Source of the DNA: Pseudacidovorax sp.
Lineage (GTDB): Bacteria > Pseudomonadota > Gammaproteobacteria > Burkholderiales > Burkholderiaceae_C
DNA length: 64,000 nt
Direction: 5' to 3'
Assembly (NCBI RefSeq): GCF_017991995.1
Contig: NZ_JAGOPN010000024.1
Location: 1 to 64,000 of the forward strand
Shown here: positions 8,726 to 16,014 of the stretch, in pieces
How the letters are laid out: every line of letters begins with the position of its first letter
How positions within the stretch are numbered: position 1 is the stretch's first letter
The notes under the pieces: model-generated
Database searches by the model: none
What the model was told of the DNA's origin: nothing
The model's input: the letters and a program-made list of their open reading frames with translations, nothing else
Position numbers and translations under genes: made by a program

Positions 8726-9250
8726 TCAGAGATCGGCCTTGAGGTAATGCGCCCCTGCGATGGGGTTGTGGTAGTAGGGCGGGATGTCCTGGAAGCCGAG
8801 GTCCATGTAGAGCGCCCGCGCCGATTCCATGTCGTCCAGCGTGTCCAGCAGCACGCAGGAATAGCCCGCCTGGCGTGCCGCGTCCAGCGTGGCCTCCGCC
8901 AATTGCCGGCCCAACCCCAGGCCGCGGTACGTGGGGCGCACGTACAGCCGCTTCATCTCCGCGGCGTTGGGATAGTCCGCCGTGTCCAGCGGACGCAAGG
9001 CGCAGCATCCCGCCAACTCGGCGTCCTCGCCGGCGGCCTCAGGGGGCCCGCCGACCCAGGCCAGCAGCAACGTGCCGCGTGGCGCGGCATAGTCGCCCGG
9101 CAGCGCGGCCAGTTCCTCGTCGAACCCTTGGAAGCACAGGTCGATCGTCAGCGACGCGGCGTATTCCCGAAGCAATGCCTTGGCCGCGGCAAGCTGCATG
9201 TCGTCGCGAGGCTCGCTCAGATGGATGGAGCGCATGTCGGCTTCGTCCAT
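8726..9250 (-). CDS. GNAT family N-acetyltransferase
   Basis: A 174-residue acetyl-CoA-dependent acyltransferase of the GNAT fold. The acetyl-CoA-binding motif A is visible as EMKRLYVRPTYRGLGLGRQL (R/Q-x-x-G-x-G/A type), followed by LLDTLDDMESARALYMDLGF, the typical end of the fold. The substrate is unknown; proteins of this size act on small amines, amino acids or protein N-termini. The gene follows the cytochrome b561 gene on the same strand by only a few bases, so the two are probably co-transcribed. Confidence 0.85.
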   Translation of the reverse strand: MDEADMRSIHLSEPRDDMQLAAAKALLREYAASLTIDLCFQGFDEELAALPGDYAAPRGTLLLAWVGGPPEAAGEDAELAGCCALRPLDTADYPNAAEMKRLYVRPTYRGLGLGRQLAEATLDAARQAGYSCVLLDTLDDMESARALYMDLGFQDIPPYYHNPIAGAHYLKADL

Positions 9251-9256
9251 GCTGCA

Positions 9257-9949
9257 TCAGCCCTGCAGCGTGGACACCCAGGCGGCCACCGCTGCGCAAA
9301 GGGAGAACAACACCAGTCCCAGGGTGCGCCGTGGCAGGTCGTCGCGGCTTTGCGGCACGGCCGTCGCGACCTGCACGGTCCGATCGCCCGTCACCATCGC
9401 GGGCACCAGGCGTTCACGCTTGACGACGGCATGGAACGCCACGGCCAGCACATGCAGCACGACCAAGGCGATGACCAGCCACTGCCCGGCGTCCTTGTGC
9501 CAATCGGTGGCCCAGCTGGACCAGGCTCCAGGCACGAACGCCGCGAGCGGCCCGGTGAAGCTGATGGCGTCATCGGCCATGAGGCCGGTGGACACCTGCA
9601 GAAGCAGCACCGACAGCATGCCCAGCACAGACAGTGCACCGAGCGGGTTATGGCCCAGCTGCGAATGGGGGTCTGCGCGGCCTCGCAGGTAGGCCATCAC
9701 CGCGCCCGGTCCCCGCAGGAAGCTGCCGAAGCGGGACCAGTAGCCACCGGCGAAGCCCCACACGAGCCGGAAGAGCAGCAACGCCAGCGTGGTGTAGCCC
9801 AGCCGGAAGTGCCACTCCATCGCACCGGTCTTGGCCGTGACCACCAGCCCGATCACGCAGCCGGCCAGGGCCCAGTGAAACAGTCGCGTGGGCAGGTCCC
9901 AGACACGCACGCGCGCGGTCGGGACGGAGGATTCAGCGTTGGATGTCAT
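9257..9949 (-). CDS. Cytochrome b561 family membrane protein
   Basis: A di-haem inner-membrane electron carrier. The 230 residues start near VRVWDLPTRLFHW, the standard opening of this family, and show about four hydrophobic helices with His residues suited to haem ligation (LFHW, HFRLGYTTLALLL, HKDAGQWLVIALVVLHVLAVAFH). ATG 9949 was chosen because it leaves a short cytoplasmic N-terminus; an upstream ATG at 10009 would add 20 residues lacking family character. It is divergent from a cytochrome c' gene 188 bases away, a common pairing of membrane cytochrome b with soluble cytochrome c. Confidence 0.88.
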   Translation of the reverse strand: MTSNAESSVPTARVRVWDLPTRLFHWALAGCVIGLVVTAKTGAMEWHFRLGYTTLALLLFRLVWGFAGGYWSRFGSFLRGPGAVMAYLRGRADPHSQLGHNPLGALSVLGMLSVLLLQVSTGLMADDAISFTGPLAAFVPGAWSSWATDWHKDAGQWLVIALVVLHVLAVAFHAVVKRERLVPAMVTGDRTVQVATAVPQSRDDLPRRTLGLVLFSLCAAVAAWVSTLQG

Positions 9950-10136
9950 GGGACGAGGGAAGCGGCGGCAAGGGCCGCACGAGCCAAAAAATGCCCCGCA
10001 GATTAACAAAAGCAGTACGAATGCCCGATAAGTCGCTGCCGCGCCCGACCATGCACCGGCATGTGGAGGCCGGCCCTAAACTCCCGCGGCCGTCCCCGTC
10101 GGTGTGGCGGGTCCACTTTCTACAAGGAATCCCTCG

Positions 10137-10580
10137 ATGTTCCGTTCCCTCGTTTCTGCCGCCGCCGTGGCGATCCTTGCCACGAATGCCGTGGCCCAGC
10201 CGACCTTCGCGACGCCGCAGGACGCCATCAAGTACCGCCAGGCCACGCTGAAGGAAATGCAGCAGAACTTCAAACGCGTCGCCGACATGGCCAGCGGCCG
10301 GGCCGACTTCGATGCCAAGGTGGCCGAGTCCAGCGCGGCCCGCGCCGCCGAGCTGATCAAGCAGCCCTGGGCAGGCTTCGGTCCCGGCACCGAAGGCGGC
10401 AAGGCCAGCCCCGCCATCTGGAAGGAGCAGGACAAGTTCAAGGCCGCCGCCGGCAAGGCCGAAGGCGAAGTGGCCAAACTGGCCGCCGCCGCCAAGACGG
10501 GCAACCTGGACGCGATCAAGGCCGCCATCGGCCCGGCAGGCGCCTCGTGCAAGGCCTGCCACGATTCCTTCCGCGAGTGA
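10137..10580 (+). CDS. Cytochrome c', periplasmic
   Basis: A four-helix-bundle c-type cytochrome. The 147 residues have a signal peptide ending NAVA-Q near residue 20, and the haem-attachment site CKACH lies at the extreme C-terminus, as in cytochrome c'. Proteins of this family bind NO or CO at a five-coordinate haem and are linked to nitrosative stress defence or electron transfer. ATG 10137 follows an AAGGAA ribosome site. It faces a cytochrome b561 gene across a shared intergenic region, suggesting joint function. A hairpin terminator follows. Confidence 0.92.
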   Translation: MFRSLVSAAAVAILATNAVAQPTFATPQDAIKYRQATLKEMQQNFKRVADMASGRADFDAKVAESSAARAAELIKQPWAGFGPGTEGGKASPAIWKEQDKFKAAAGKAEGEVAKLAAAAKTGNLDAIKAAIGPAGASCKACHDSFRE

Positions 10581-10653
10581 TGAGCGCGGCGGCCCGGCCT
10601 GGGCCCGCCCCGTTGTCTGCCGTCGTCGTGTGAGGCGACTTCGTGCAGGCAGC

Positions 10654-10686
10654 AAAAAGGCGTCCCGCGGGACGCCTTTGTCTTTG
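10654..10686. terminator. Bidirectional terminator between cytochrome c' and TlpA-like genes
   Basis: AAAGGCGTCC (10656-10665) and GGACGCCTTT (10670-10679) form a perfect 10-bp stem around CGCG, flanked by an A-run on the left and T-rich sequence on the right. It lies between two convergent genes and can terminate both. Confidence 0.88.
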
Positions 10687-10701
10687 AGCGCGGGCCCTGG
10701 T

Positions 10702-11199
10702 TCAGGCCTGCGCCAGCAGCTTCTCGATCAGCTGGTGCAATTCAGCGAAGTCGGGCTCGCCCACATAGCGTTTCACGATCTCGCCGCGCTTGTTGACCAG
10801 ATAGGTGGTGGGCGTGAGCTTGACGTCGCCCCAGGCCTGCGCGATGGCGCCGGTGTTGTCGATGGCCACCTTGAAGGGCAGGTTGCGCGTCTGCGCGAAG
10901 TTCACCACGTAGCTCGGCGGGTCGTAGTCCATGGCGACGGCGACGGTGTCGTAGCCCTGGCCCTTGTACTTCTCGTAGGTGGCGATCACGCGCGGCATCT
11001 CGGCCACGCAGGTGGTGCAGCTCGTGGCCCAGAAGTTGACCAGCGTCACCTTGCCCTTGAAATCGGCCGTCGACTTGGTGGAGCCGTCCAGCAGCACGAA
11101 CTTGGAGCTGGGCGCCGGGCTGGTGCCGGCCTGGAGGTAGACCGTGGTGCCCACCGCCGCCACGGCCGCCAGCGCGAGCGCATACAGTGCTTTTTTCAT
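10702..11199 (-). CDS. TlpA/ResA-like thioredoxin-fold protein
   Basis: A 165-residue membrane-anchored or exported thiol-disulfide protein. It has an N-terminal hydrophobic segment (residues 4-21) and the active site FWATSCTTC with Cys61 and Cys64, in the position of the usual WCxxC; Ser replaces the Trp-adjacent residue seen in thioredoxins. The downstream cis-Pro region KLTPTTYLVNKRGEIVKRYVG fits the TlpA/ResA group. The start is at MKKALYALAL; the open frame further upstream overlaps the divergent lipoprotein gene. Its likely role is cytochrome c maturation or periplasmic disulfide reduction, which fits the neighbouring cytochrome genes. Confidence 0.88.
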   Translation of the reverse strand: MKKALYALALAAVAAVGTTVYLQAGTSPAPSSKFVLLDGSTKSTADFKGKVTLVNFWATSCTTCVAEMPRVIATYEKYKGQGYDTVAVAMDYDPPSYVVNFAQTRNLPFKVAIDNTGAIAQAWGDVKLTPTTYLVNKRGEIVKRYVGEPDFAELHQLIEKLLAQA

Positions 11200-11296
11200 G
11201 GTCAGGCTGCTCCCGGCATCGACAAGGCCCCGGAGCGGGTCACGGACCGCGCGCGGGAATGGACAGGGAGAGCGGTTTTCATGGAGGCATCCTTCG

Positions 11297-11839
11297 ATGA
11301 GGCGTCGGAATTCTAGTTCCGTGTACATGGCTGTGCTGGCACTGCTGGCCGCCTGCAATCCGGTGTTCAACTGGCGCGACGTGCCGCTGGGCGATGGCCT
11401 GCTGATGCTGCTGCCCTGCAAGCCCGACCGTGCCCAGCGCGAGGTCGACCTGTCGGGCCAGGCGGCGAGTCTGGACATGGCCGGTTGCACCGCGGGCGAC
11501 GCCACCTTCGCCGTGGCGCGCATGGAAGGCGGCAACTCGCCCGCCGAGGCCCGGCGCCGCCTGGAGGCCTGGCGCATGGCTGCCCGCGCGCCGTGGCGCG
11601 CACGCGGCCAGGTGCAGGAGTCGCCGACCCGTGTGCCACGCGCCGCCGAGACCCCGCCGGCCATCGACCTCGTCGCCGAGGGGGAGACCGGCGCTGCCGG
11701 CCCGCAGCAGGCCCGCATGCGCTGGTTCGCCCAGGTGGATGCCGCCGGCCGCTACACGCTCTATCAGGCCACCGTGCTCGGCCATCCTCCGGACGCGCAG
11801 GCGCTGGAGACCTTCTGGGAAGGCCTGCGCCTGCGCTGA
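11297..11839 (+). CDS. Putative lipoprotein, unknown function
   Basis: No family was recognised. The 180-residue product starts MRRRNSSSVYM, then has a hydrophobic run and lipobox LLAA-C with Cys20, so it is probably lipid-anchored. The mature part is Arg/Ala-rich and ends with a conserved-looking segment, MRWFAQVDAAGRYTLYQATV. ATG 11297 was chosen for its GGAGG ribosome site nine bases upstream; a longer in-frame start inside the divergent thioredoxin gene is unlikely. It is transcribed away from the TlpA-like gene across about 98 bases. Confidence 0.7.
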   Translation: MRRRNSSSVYMAVLALLAACNPVFNWRDVPLGDGLLMLLPCKPDRAQREVDLSGQAASLDMAGCTAGDATFAVARMEGGNSPAEARRRLEAWRMAARAPWRARGQVQESPTRVPRAAETPPAIDLVAEGETGAAGPQQARMRWFAQVDAAGRYTLYQATVLGHPPDAQALETFWEGLRLR

Positions 11840-11936
11840 CGCCCCGTCCTTTCCATGTCAGGGCCGCCGTGCAACCGCCATGCCAGTGCACCGGGCCCTC
11901 GGCCCATAATCGATGCCCTCGCCGCCTGCCGTCTGC

Positions 11937-12398
11937 ATGAACAGCATCCTCATCGTCGCCCACGCGCCTCTGGCTCATGCCTTGCGCCAGTGCGCCCTGC
12001 ATGTCTTTCCCGATTGCGAAGGCGCACTGGCCGCGCTCGACGTCCAGCCCAATGTCTCGCCCGAGGAGTCGCTGGGTGCGGCACGCATCCTGCTGGAGCA
12101 GCAGTTCCACCGGGGTGGTTCGCGCTCGAATGTGCTGGTGCTGGCCGACGTGTTCGGTGCCACGCCGTGCAACGTGGCGCAGCAGCTGGTGGACGGTGTG
12201 CGCTCGCGGCTGGTGGCGGGGGTGAACCTGCCCATGCTGCTGCGGGCCGTGACCTATCGCCACGAGCCGCTCGACGCTCAGGTGCAACGGGCCATCGCCG
12301 GCGGCACGGCTGGCGTCATGCAGGTGGCCGTGGCCGCCCCCCTCAATCAGGTGAGACGTAAATACAGTGATCAAGACATCCGTGACCATCAGCAATAA
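11937..12398 (+). CDS. PTS EIIA component, mannose family
   Basis: A 153-residue ManX-type EIIA domain. The N-terminus MNSILIVAHAPLAHAL holds the phosphorylatable His9, and VLVLADVFGATPCNVAQQL is the second conserved block. No EIIB or EIIC permease genes are nearby, so it probably serves regulation rather than sugar uptake, as in other betaproteobacteria. ATG 11937 is chosen over ATG 11913, because a CATAAT -10-like box at 11905-11910 would start transcription between them. It overlaps the HPr gene by 32 bases. Confidence 0.9.
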   Translation: MNSILIVAHAPLAHALRQCALHVFPDCEGALAALDVQPNVSPEESLGAARILLEQQFHRGGSRSNVLVLADVFGATPCNVAQQLVDGVRSRLVAGVNLPMLLRAVTYRHEPLDAQVQRAIAGGTAGVMQVAVAAPLNQVRRKYSDQDIRDHQQ

Positions 12399-12636
12399 GC
12401 TGGGCCTTCATGCGCGCGCTTCCGCCAAGCTCACCAAGCTGGCGGGCAGCTTTCCGTGCGAGGTGTGGATCGCGCGCGGCGAGCGGCGCGTCAATGCCAA
12501 GAGCATCATGGGCGTGATGATGCTGGCCGCGGGGCTGGGGGCCACGGTGGAGCTGGAGACCGATGGGCCGCAGGAGCAGGAGGCGATGAACGCCATCGTC
12601 GCCCTGATGAACGACAAGTTCGGCGAGGGCGAGTGA
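12367..12636 (+). CDS. ptsH: Phosphocarrier protein HPr
   Basis: HPr passes phosphate from enzyme I to EIIA proteins. The 89 residues hold the phosphorylation site KLGLHARAS with His15, and Ser46 in NAKSIMGVMML, the site used by HPr kinase/phosphorylase where that enzyme is present. Translation begins with GTG. The gene overlaps the EIIA gene upstream by 32 bases and the ptsI start downstream by four bases (GTGA), so the three are translated in a coupled manner. Confidence 0.96.
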   Translation: MIKTSVTISNKLGLHARASAKLTKLAGSFPCEVWIARGERRVNAKSIMGVMMLAAGLGATVELETDGPQEQEAMNAIVALMNDKFGEGE

Positions 12637-14414
12637 CCATCTCCATCCACGGTCTCAACGTCGCCCGGGGCATTGCCATCGGGCGGGCGGTGCTGGTGGT
12701 GTCGAGCCGGCTGGATGTGGCGCACTACTTCATCCAGCCGCAGGAAATCGAGACGGAACTTGACCGCGTGCGCGCCGCGCGCGACGCGGTGGCCGAAGAG
12801 CTGGAGCGCCTGCGCGCCAGCGTCTCGCAGATGAAGCGCGACGAGGCGCCGCACGAACTGGCGGGCCTGCTCGAAGTGCACCTCATGCTGCTGCAGGACG
12901 AAGCCCTGTCCGACGGCGTGCGCCACTGGATCGTCGACCGGCTCTACAACGCCGAATGGGCGCTGACCAGCCAGCTCGAGGTGGTGGCGCGCCAGTTCGA
13001 CGAGATGGAGGACGAGTACCTGCGCGAGCGCAAGGCCGACCTGGAGCAGGTGGTCGAGCGCATCCTGCGCCAGATGAAGGGCACGGCGGCCGTGTTGGCC
13101 CCGCCGCCCCCGCCGCCGCGCAAGACGTCGATCGCCGGCGACGACGAGGCCGACGGCTTCGACGCCCCCCTGGTGCTCATCGCGCACGACCTGTCGCCAG
13201 CCGACATGGTGCAGTTCAAGAAGAGCGTGTTCGCCGGCTTCGTCACCGACGTCGGCGGGCGCACCTCGCACACGGCCATCGTGGCGCGCAGCATGGACAT
13301 CCCGGCCGTGGTGGGCGCACGCGTGGCCAGCCAGCTGGTGCGGCAGGACGACTGGGTCATCATCGACGGCGACGCCGGCGTGGTGATCGTGGACCCGTCG
13401 CCCATCATCCTGGCCGAATACGGCTTCAAGCAGCGCCAGGGCGAGCTGGAGCGCGAGCGCCTGTGGCGCCTGCGTCACCGTCCGGCCGTCACGCTCGACG
13501 GCGAGCGTGTCGAACTGCTGGCCAACATCGAGATGCCCGAGGACGCCGCCGCCGCCGTCAAGGCCGGCGCGCAGGGCGTGGGCCTGTTCCGCAGCGAGTT
13601 CCTCTTCATGGGCCGCGAGGCGCGCCACCTCAGCCGCCTGCCCGACGAGGACGAGCAGTACGAGGCCTACCGCCGCGCGGTCGAGGGCATGCAGGGCATG
13701 CCGGTCACCATCCGCACCGTCGACATCGGCGCCGACAAGCCGCTGGACGGCAAGGCCGCCCGGCAGGAATACCTCAACCCGGCGCTGGGCCTGCGTGCCA
13801 TCCGCTGGAGCCTGTCGGAGCCGGCGATGTTCCTGGCCCAGCTGCGCGCCATCCTGCGTGCCGCGGCCCACGGGCCGGTGAACCTGCTGATCCCGATGCT
13901 GGCCCACGCCAGCGAGATCCGGCAGACGCTGGTCTTCATCGACAAGGCCCGCGCCGAGTTGAAGGCCCGCGGCGACGAGGCCGGCCCGGTGCGCCTGGGC
14001 GCCATGATCGAAGTGCCGGCCGCGGCGCTGTCGCTGTCGATCTTCCTGAAGCACTTCGACTTCCTGTCCATCGGCACCAACGACCTGATCCAGTACACGC
14101 TCGCCATCGACCGGGCCGACGAAAGCGTGGCGCATCTGTACGACGCGAGCCACCCGGCGGTGCTGCGGCTGGTGGCGCAGACCATCGCCGAGGCGCGCCG
14201 CCTGGGCAAGGGCGTGAGCGTGTGCGGCGAGATGGCGGGCGACGTGCAGTTCACCCGGCTACTGCTGGGTCTGGGCCTGCGCAGCTTCTCGATGCATCCC
14301 TCGCAGATCCTGACCGTCAAGCAGGAGGTGCTGCGCGCCGACGCCGGCAAGCTCGCCGACTGGGCGCGGCAGGTGGTCGACAGCGACGACCCGGCCGAAC
14401 TGCTGGGCCGCTGA
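12633..14414 (+). CDS. ptsI: PTS phosphoenolpyruvate-protein phosphotransferase (enzyme I)
   Basis: Enzyme I takes phosphate from phosphoenolpyruvate and gives it to HPr. The 593 residues (about 575 in E. coli) start with GTG at 12633, overlapping the HPr stop. The active-site His213 lies in GGRTSHTAIVARS, the metal/PEP site in GLFRSEFLFM and LSIGTNDLIQYTLA, and the conserved Cys531 in VCGEMAGD. An unusual proline run (APPPPPPRK, residues 156-164) followed by an acidic stretch is inserted between the helical HPr-binding part and the phosphohistidine domain. The gene completes an EIIA-HPr-EI phosphorelay with no sugar permease. Confidence 0.96.
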   Translation: MTISIHGLNVARGIAIGRAVLVVSSRLDVAHYFIQPQEIETELDRVRAARDAVAEELERLRASVSQMKRDEAPHELAGLLEVHLMLLQDEALSDGVRHWIVDRLYNAEWALTSQLEVVARQFDEMEDEYLRERKADLEQVVERILRQMKGTAAVLAPPPPPPRKTSIAGDDEADGFDAPLVLIAHDLSPADMVQFKKSVFAGFVTDVGGRTSHTAIVARSMDIPAVVGARVASQLVRQDDWVIIDGDAGVVIVDPSPIILAEYGFKQRQGELERERLWRLRHRPAVTLDGERVELLANIEMPEDAAAAVKAGAQGVGLFRSEFLFMGREARHLSRLPDEDEQYEAYRRAVEGMQGMPVTIRTVDIGADKPLDGKAARQEYLNPALGLRAIRWSLSEPAMFLAQLRAILRAAAHGPVNLLIPMLAHASEIRQTLVFIDKARAELKARGDEAGPVRLGAMIEVPAAALSLSIFLKHFDFLSIGTNDLIQYTLAIDRADESVAHLYDASHPAVLRLVAQTIAEARRLGKGVSVCGEMAGDVQFTRLLLGLGLRSFSMHPSQILTVKQEVLRADAGKLADWARQVVDSDDPAELLGR

Positions 14415-14514
14415 AGAAAAGAAACGAAACACGGCGCGACGGCCGTGAAAAGACCGGGCGCGGACCGCCCGGCACCATGAAGGCTCTTTCAACAACTTCC
14501 TCGAAAGACCTCTC

Positions 14515-14877
14515 ATGACCAACGTCCGCGCTGCCTTCCTCGCCGTCTCTGCCCTGGCCCTGCTGGGCACGGCGGCCCATGCCGAAACCTACGAGGGCGT
14601 GACCGCGCCCGTCTCCGCGATGAGCCGCGACGCCGTGCGCGCCGAAGCGCGCGCCGCCGCCGCCGCGCCCGACCAGAACGTGACCCGCGGCTCGCGCGGC
14701 CCCGAGACCGTGGCCATGTCCCAACCGCGCGCCCGCGTGGTGGCCGACGCCATCCGCACCGCGGCGGCGCCGGACCAGAACGTGAGCTCGGGCTCGCGCG
14801 TGAACAGCACCGTGATCTCCACGCTGCCCAACCCGGTCGACGTGCGCGCCCAGTCGGCCGCCGGCTCGCGCCTCTGA
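14515..14877 (+). CDS. Small secreted protein with internal repeat
   Basis: A 120-residue exported protein with a signal peptide ending AAHA-E near residue 23. The mature part contains two related segments: RAEARAAAAAPDQNVTRGSR at about 42-61 and a second unit with RTAAAPDQNVSSGSR at about 81-95. It resembles the small DUF4148-like periplasmic proteins that are common in Burkholderiales, but the match is by pattern only. Function is unknown. It precedes a Spy/CpxP-like gene, suggesting an envelope role. Confidence 0.65.
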   Translation: MTNVRAAFLAVSALALLGTAAHAETYEGVTAPVSAMSRDAVRAEARAAAAAPDQNVTRGSRGPETVAMSQPRARVVADAIRTAAAPDQNVSSGSRVNSTVISTLPNPVDVRAQSAAGSRL

Positions 14878-14920
14878 GCGCCCTGCCGCACCTGTCCGAG
14901 CCACTCCAGGAGCCCTCATC

Positions 14921-15391
14921 ATGAAGTTCCGTCCTCGCATCGCCCGTGGCCTGCTGGCCCTCTTCGGCGGCACGCTGCTGCTGGGTTCGCTCACCGCCTG
15001 CGCCGGCCGACACGGCTGGCACGAGGCCGGGGCCGACAGCGGCGCCATGCGCGCCCACATGGTCGAGCGCATCGGCCGCAAGCTGGACCTGGATGCCGAC
15101 CAGCGCCAGCGTCTCGACACCCTCGCGGCCAAGCTGCAGAGCCAGCGCCAGGCCATGCGCGGCGACACCACCGATGCGCGTGCGCCGTGGCGGGCCCTGT
15201 TTGCCGGCCCCACCTTCGACCAGGCCGCCGCGACGCGCCTCGTCGAGGAGAAGACCGCCGCCGTGCGCAGCGGCAGCCCCGAGGTGATCGCCGCGCTGGC
15301 CGATTTCTACGACCACCTGCGCCCCGCGCAGCAGCAGCAGGTGCGCGACTTCATCGAGCAGCGCGGTGGCCGCTGGTCGCGCCATGGCTGA
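14921..15391 (+). CDS. Spy/CpxP-like periplasmic protein
   Basis: A 156-residue exported protein with a lipobox-like end to its signal (LLGSLTA-C, Cys27). The mature part is helical and Gln/Arg-rich, with the LTxxQ-type element seen as DLDADQRQRLDTLAAKL and again near the C-terminus as LRPAQQQQVRDFIEQ. This two-motif pattern is typical of Spy/CpxP envelope-stress chaperones and metal-resistance relatives. It lies about 600 bases upstream of a CpxRA-like two-component pair, which could be its regulator. A role as accessory inhibitor or chaperone is inferred from this context. Confidence 0.75.
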   Translation: MKFRPRIARGLLALFGGTLLLGSLTACAGRHGWHEAGADSGAMRAHMVERIGRKLDLDADQRQRLDTLAAKLQSQRQAMRGDTTDARAPWRALFAGPTFDQAAATRLVEEKTAAVRSGSPEVIAALADFYDHLRPAQQQQVRDFIEQRGGRWSRHG

Positions 15392-15953
15392 GGCCCTGCT
15401 GGGCCGGCAGGCGGACTGGGCGGCGGCGGAAGTGGGCCATGGCCCGGCCTCGGGCGAACACCCGGGCCCGGATCCGCGCGCCGAAGCCCGCGCCATGGGG
15501 GAGGCCGAATCGATGGCGGGTCGCCGCAACCCCTCGCATCGGGCGGTCCCCACGGTGGATGCCGGCGCCGTCCAAGGCGGTGTGCGCCTGCTGCTGCGCG
15601 CCGAGGGTGCCGCGCTGCTGGTCTTCGCCGTACTGGCCTATACCCAACTGGCGCCTGGCCAGTGGGGCCGTTTTGCCGCGCTCCTGCTGCTGCCCGACCT
15701 GGCGATGCTGGGCTACCTGGCCGGCCCGGCCATCGGTGCGCGCGCCTACAACGCCGCCCACAGCGTGGTCGGCCCGGTGCTGCTGGCGGCGGCCGGCTTC
15801 GCCCTGCCCACGCAGGCGGCCATGCTCTGGCCGCTGGCGGCGATCTGGCTGGCGCACGTCGGCCTCGACCGCCTGCTCGGCTACGGCCTCAAGTACGGGC
15901 GCGGCTTCGGCCACACGCACTTGGGTCGCCTCGGCCCACGCGACCCATGGTGA
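15384..15953 (+). CDS. DUF4260 family membrane protein
   Basis: A predicted integral membrane protein of 189 residues. After a long polar N-terminus, about four hydrophobic helices follow, with the family blocks LLLPDLAMLGYLAGPAIGA, AYNAAHSVVGPVLLAAAG and a C-terminal GYGLKYGRGFGHTHLG, matching DUF4260. The biochemical function of the family is unknown. ATG 15384 overlaps the preceding stop by eight bases; the first ~65 residues lack family character, so a downstream start such as MAGRRN (near 15513) is possible. Confidence 0.75.
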   Translation: MAEALLGRQADWAAAEVGHGPASGEHPGPDPRAEARAMGEAESMAGRRNPSHRAVPTVDAGAVQGGVRLLLRAEGAALLVFAVLAYTQLAPGQWGRFAALLLLPDLAMLGYLAGPAIGARAYNAAHSVVGPVLLAAAGFALPTQAAMLWPLAAIWLAHVGLDRLLGYGLKYGRGFGHTHLGRLGPRDPW

Positions 15954-16014
15954 TGGCCGCCAGCGCAACGCACGCGACGGCGGTGCGCGCGACGCCCCTG
16001 GGCACAATCCCGCC

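Noticed and set aside
14434-14476. Two GC-rich hairpins after ptsI
   Set aside because: They lack a following T-run, so they are not convincing intrinsic terminators; a role in RNA stability cannot be excluded.
14477-14518. A 13-codon reading frame (MKALSTTSSKDLS) ending in an overlap with the next ATG, like a leader peptide
   Set aside because: It has no ribosome site, no regulatory codon run and no clear attenuator; the overlap is likely chance.
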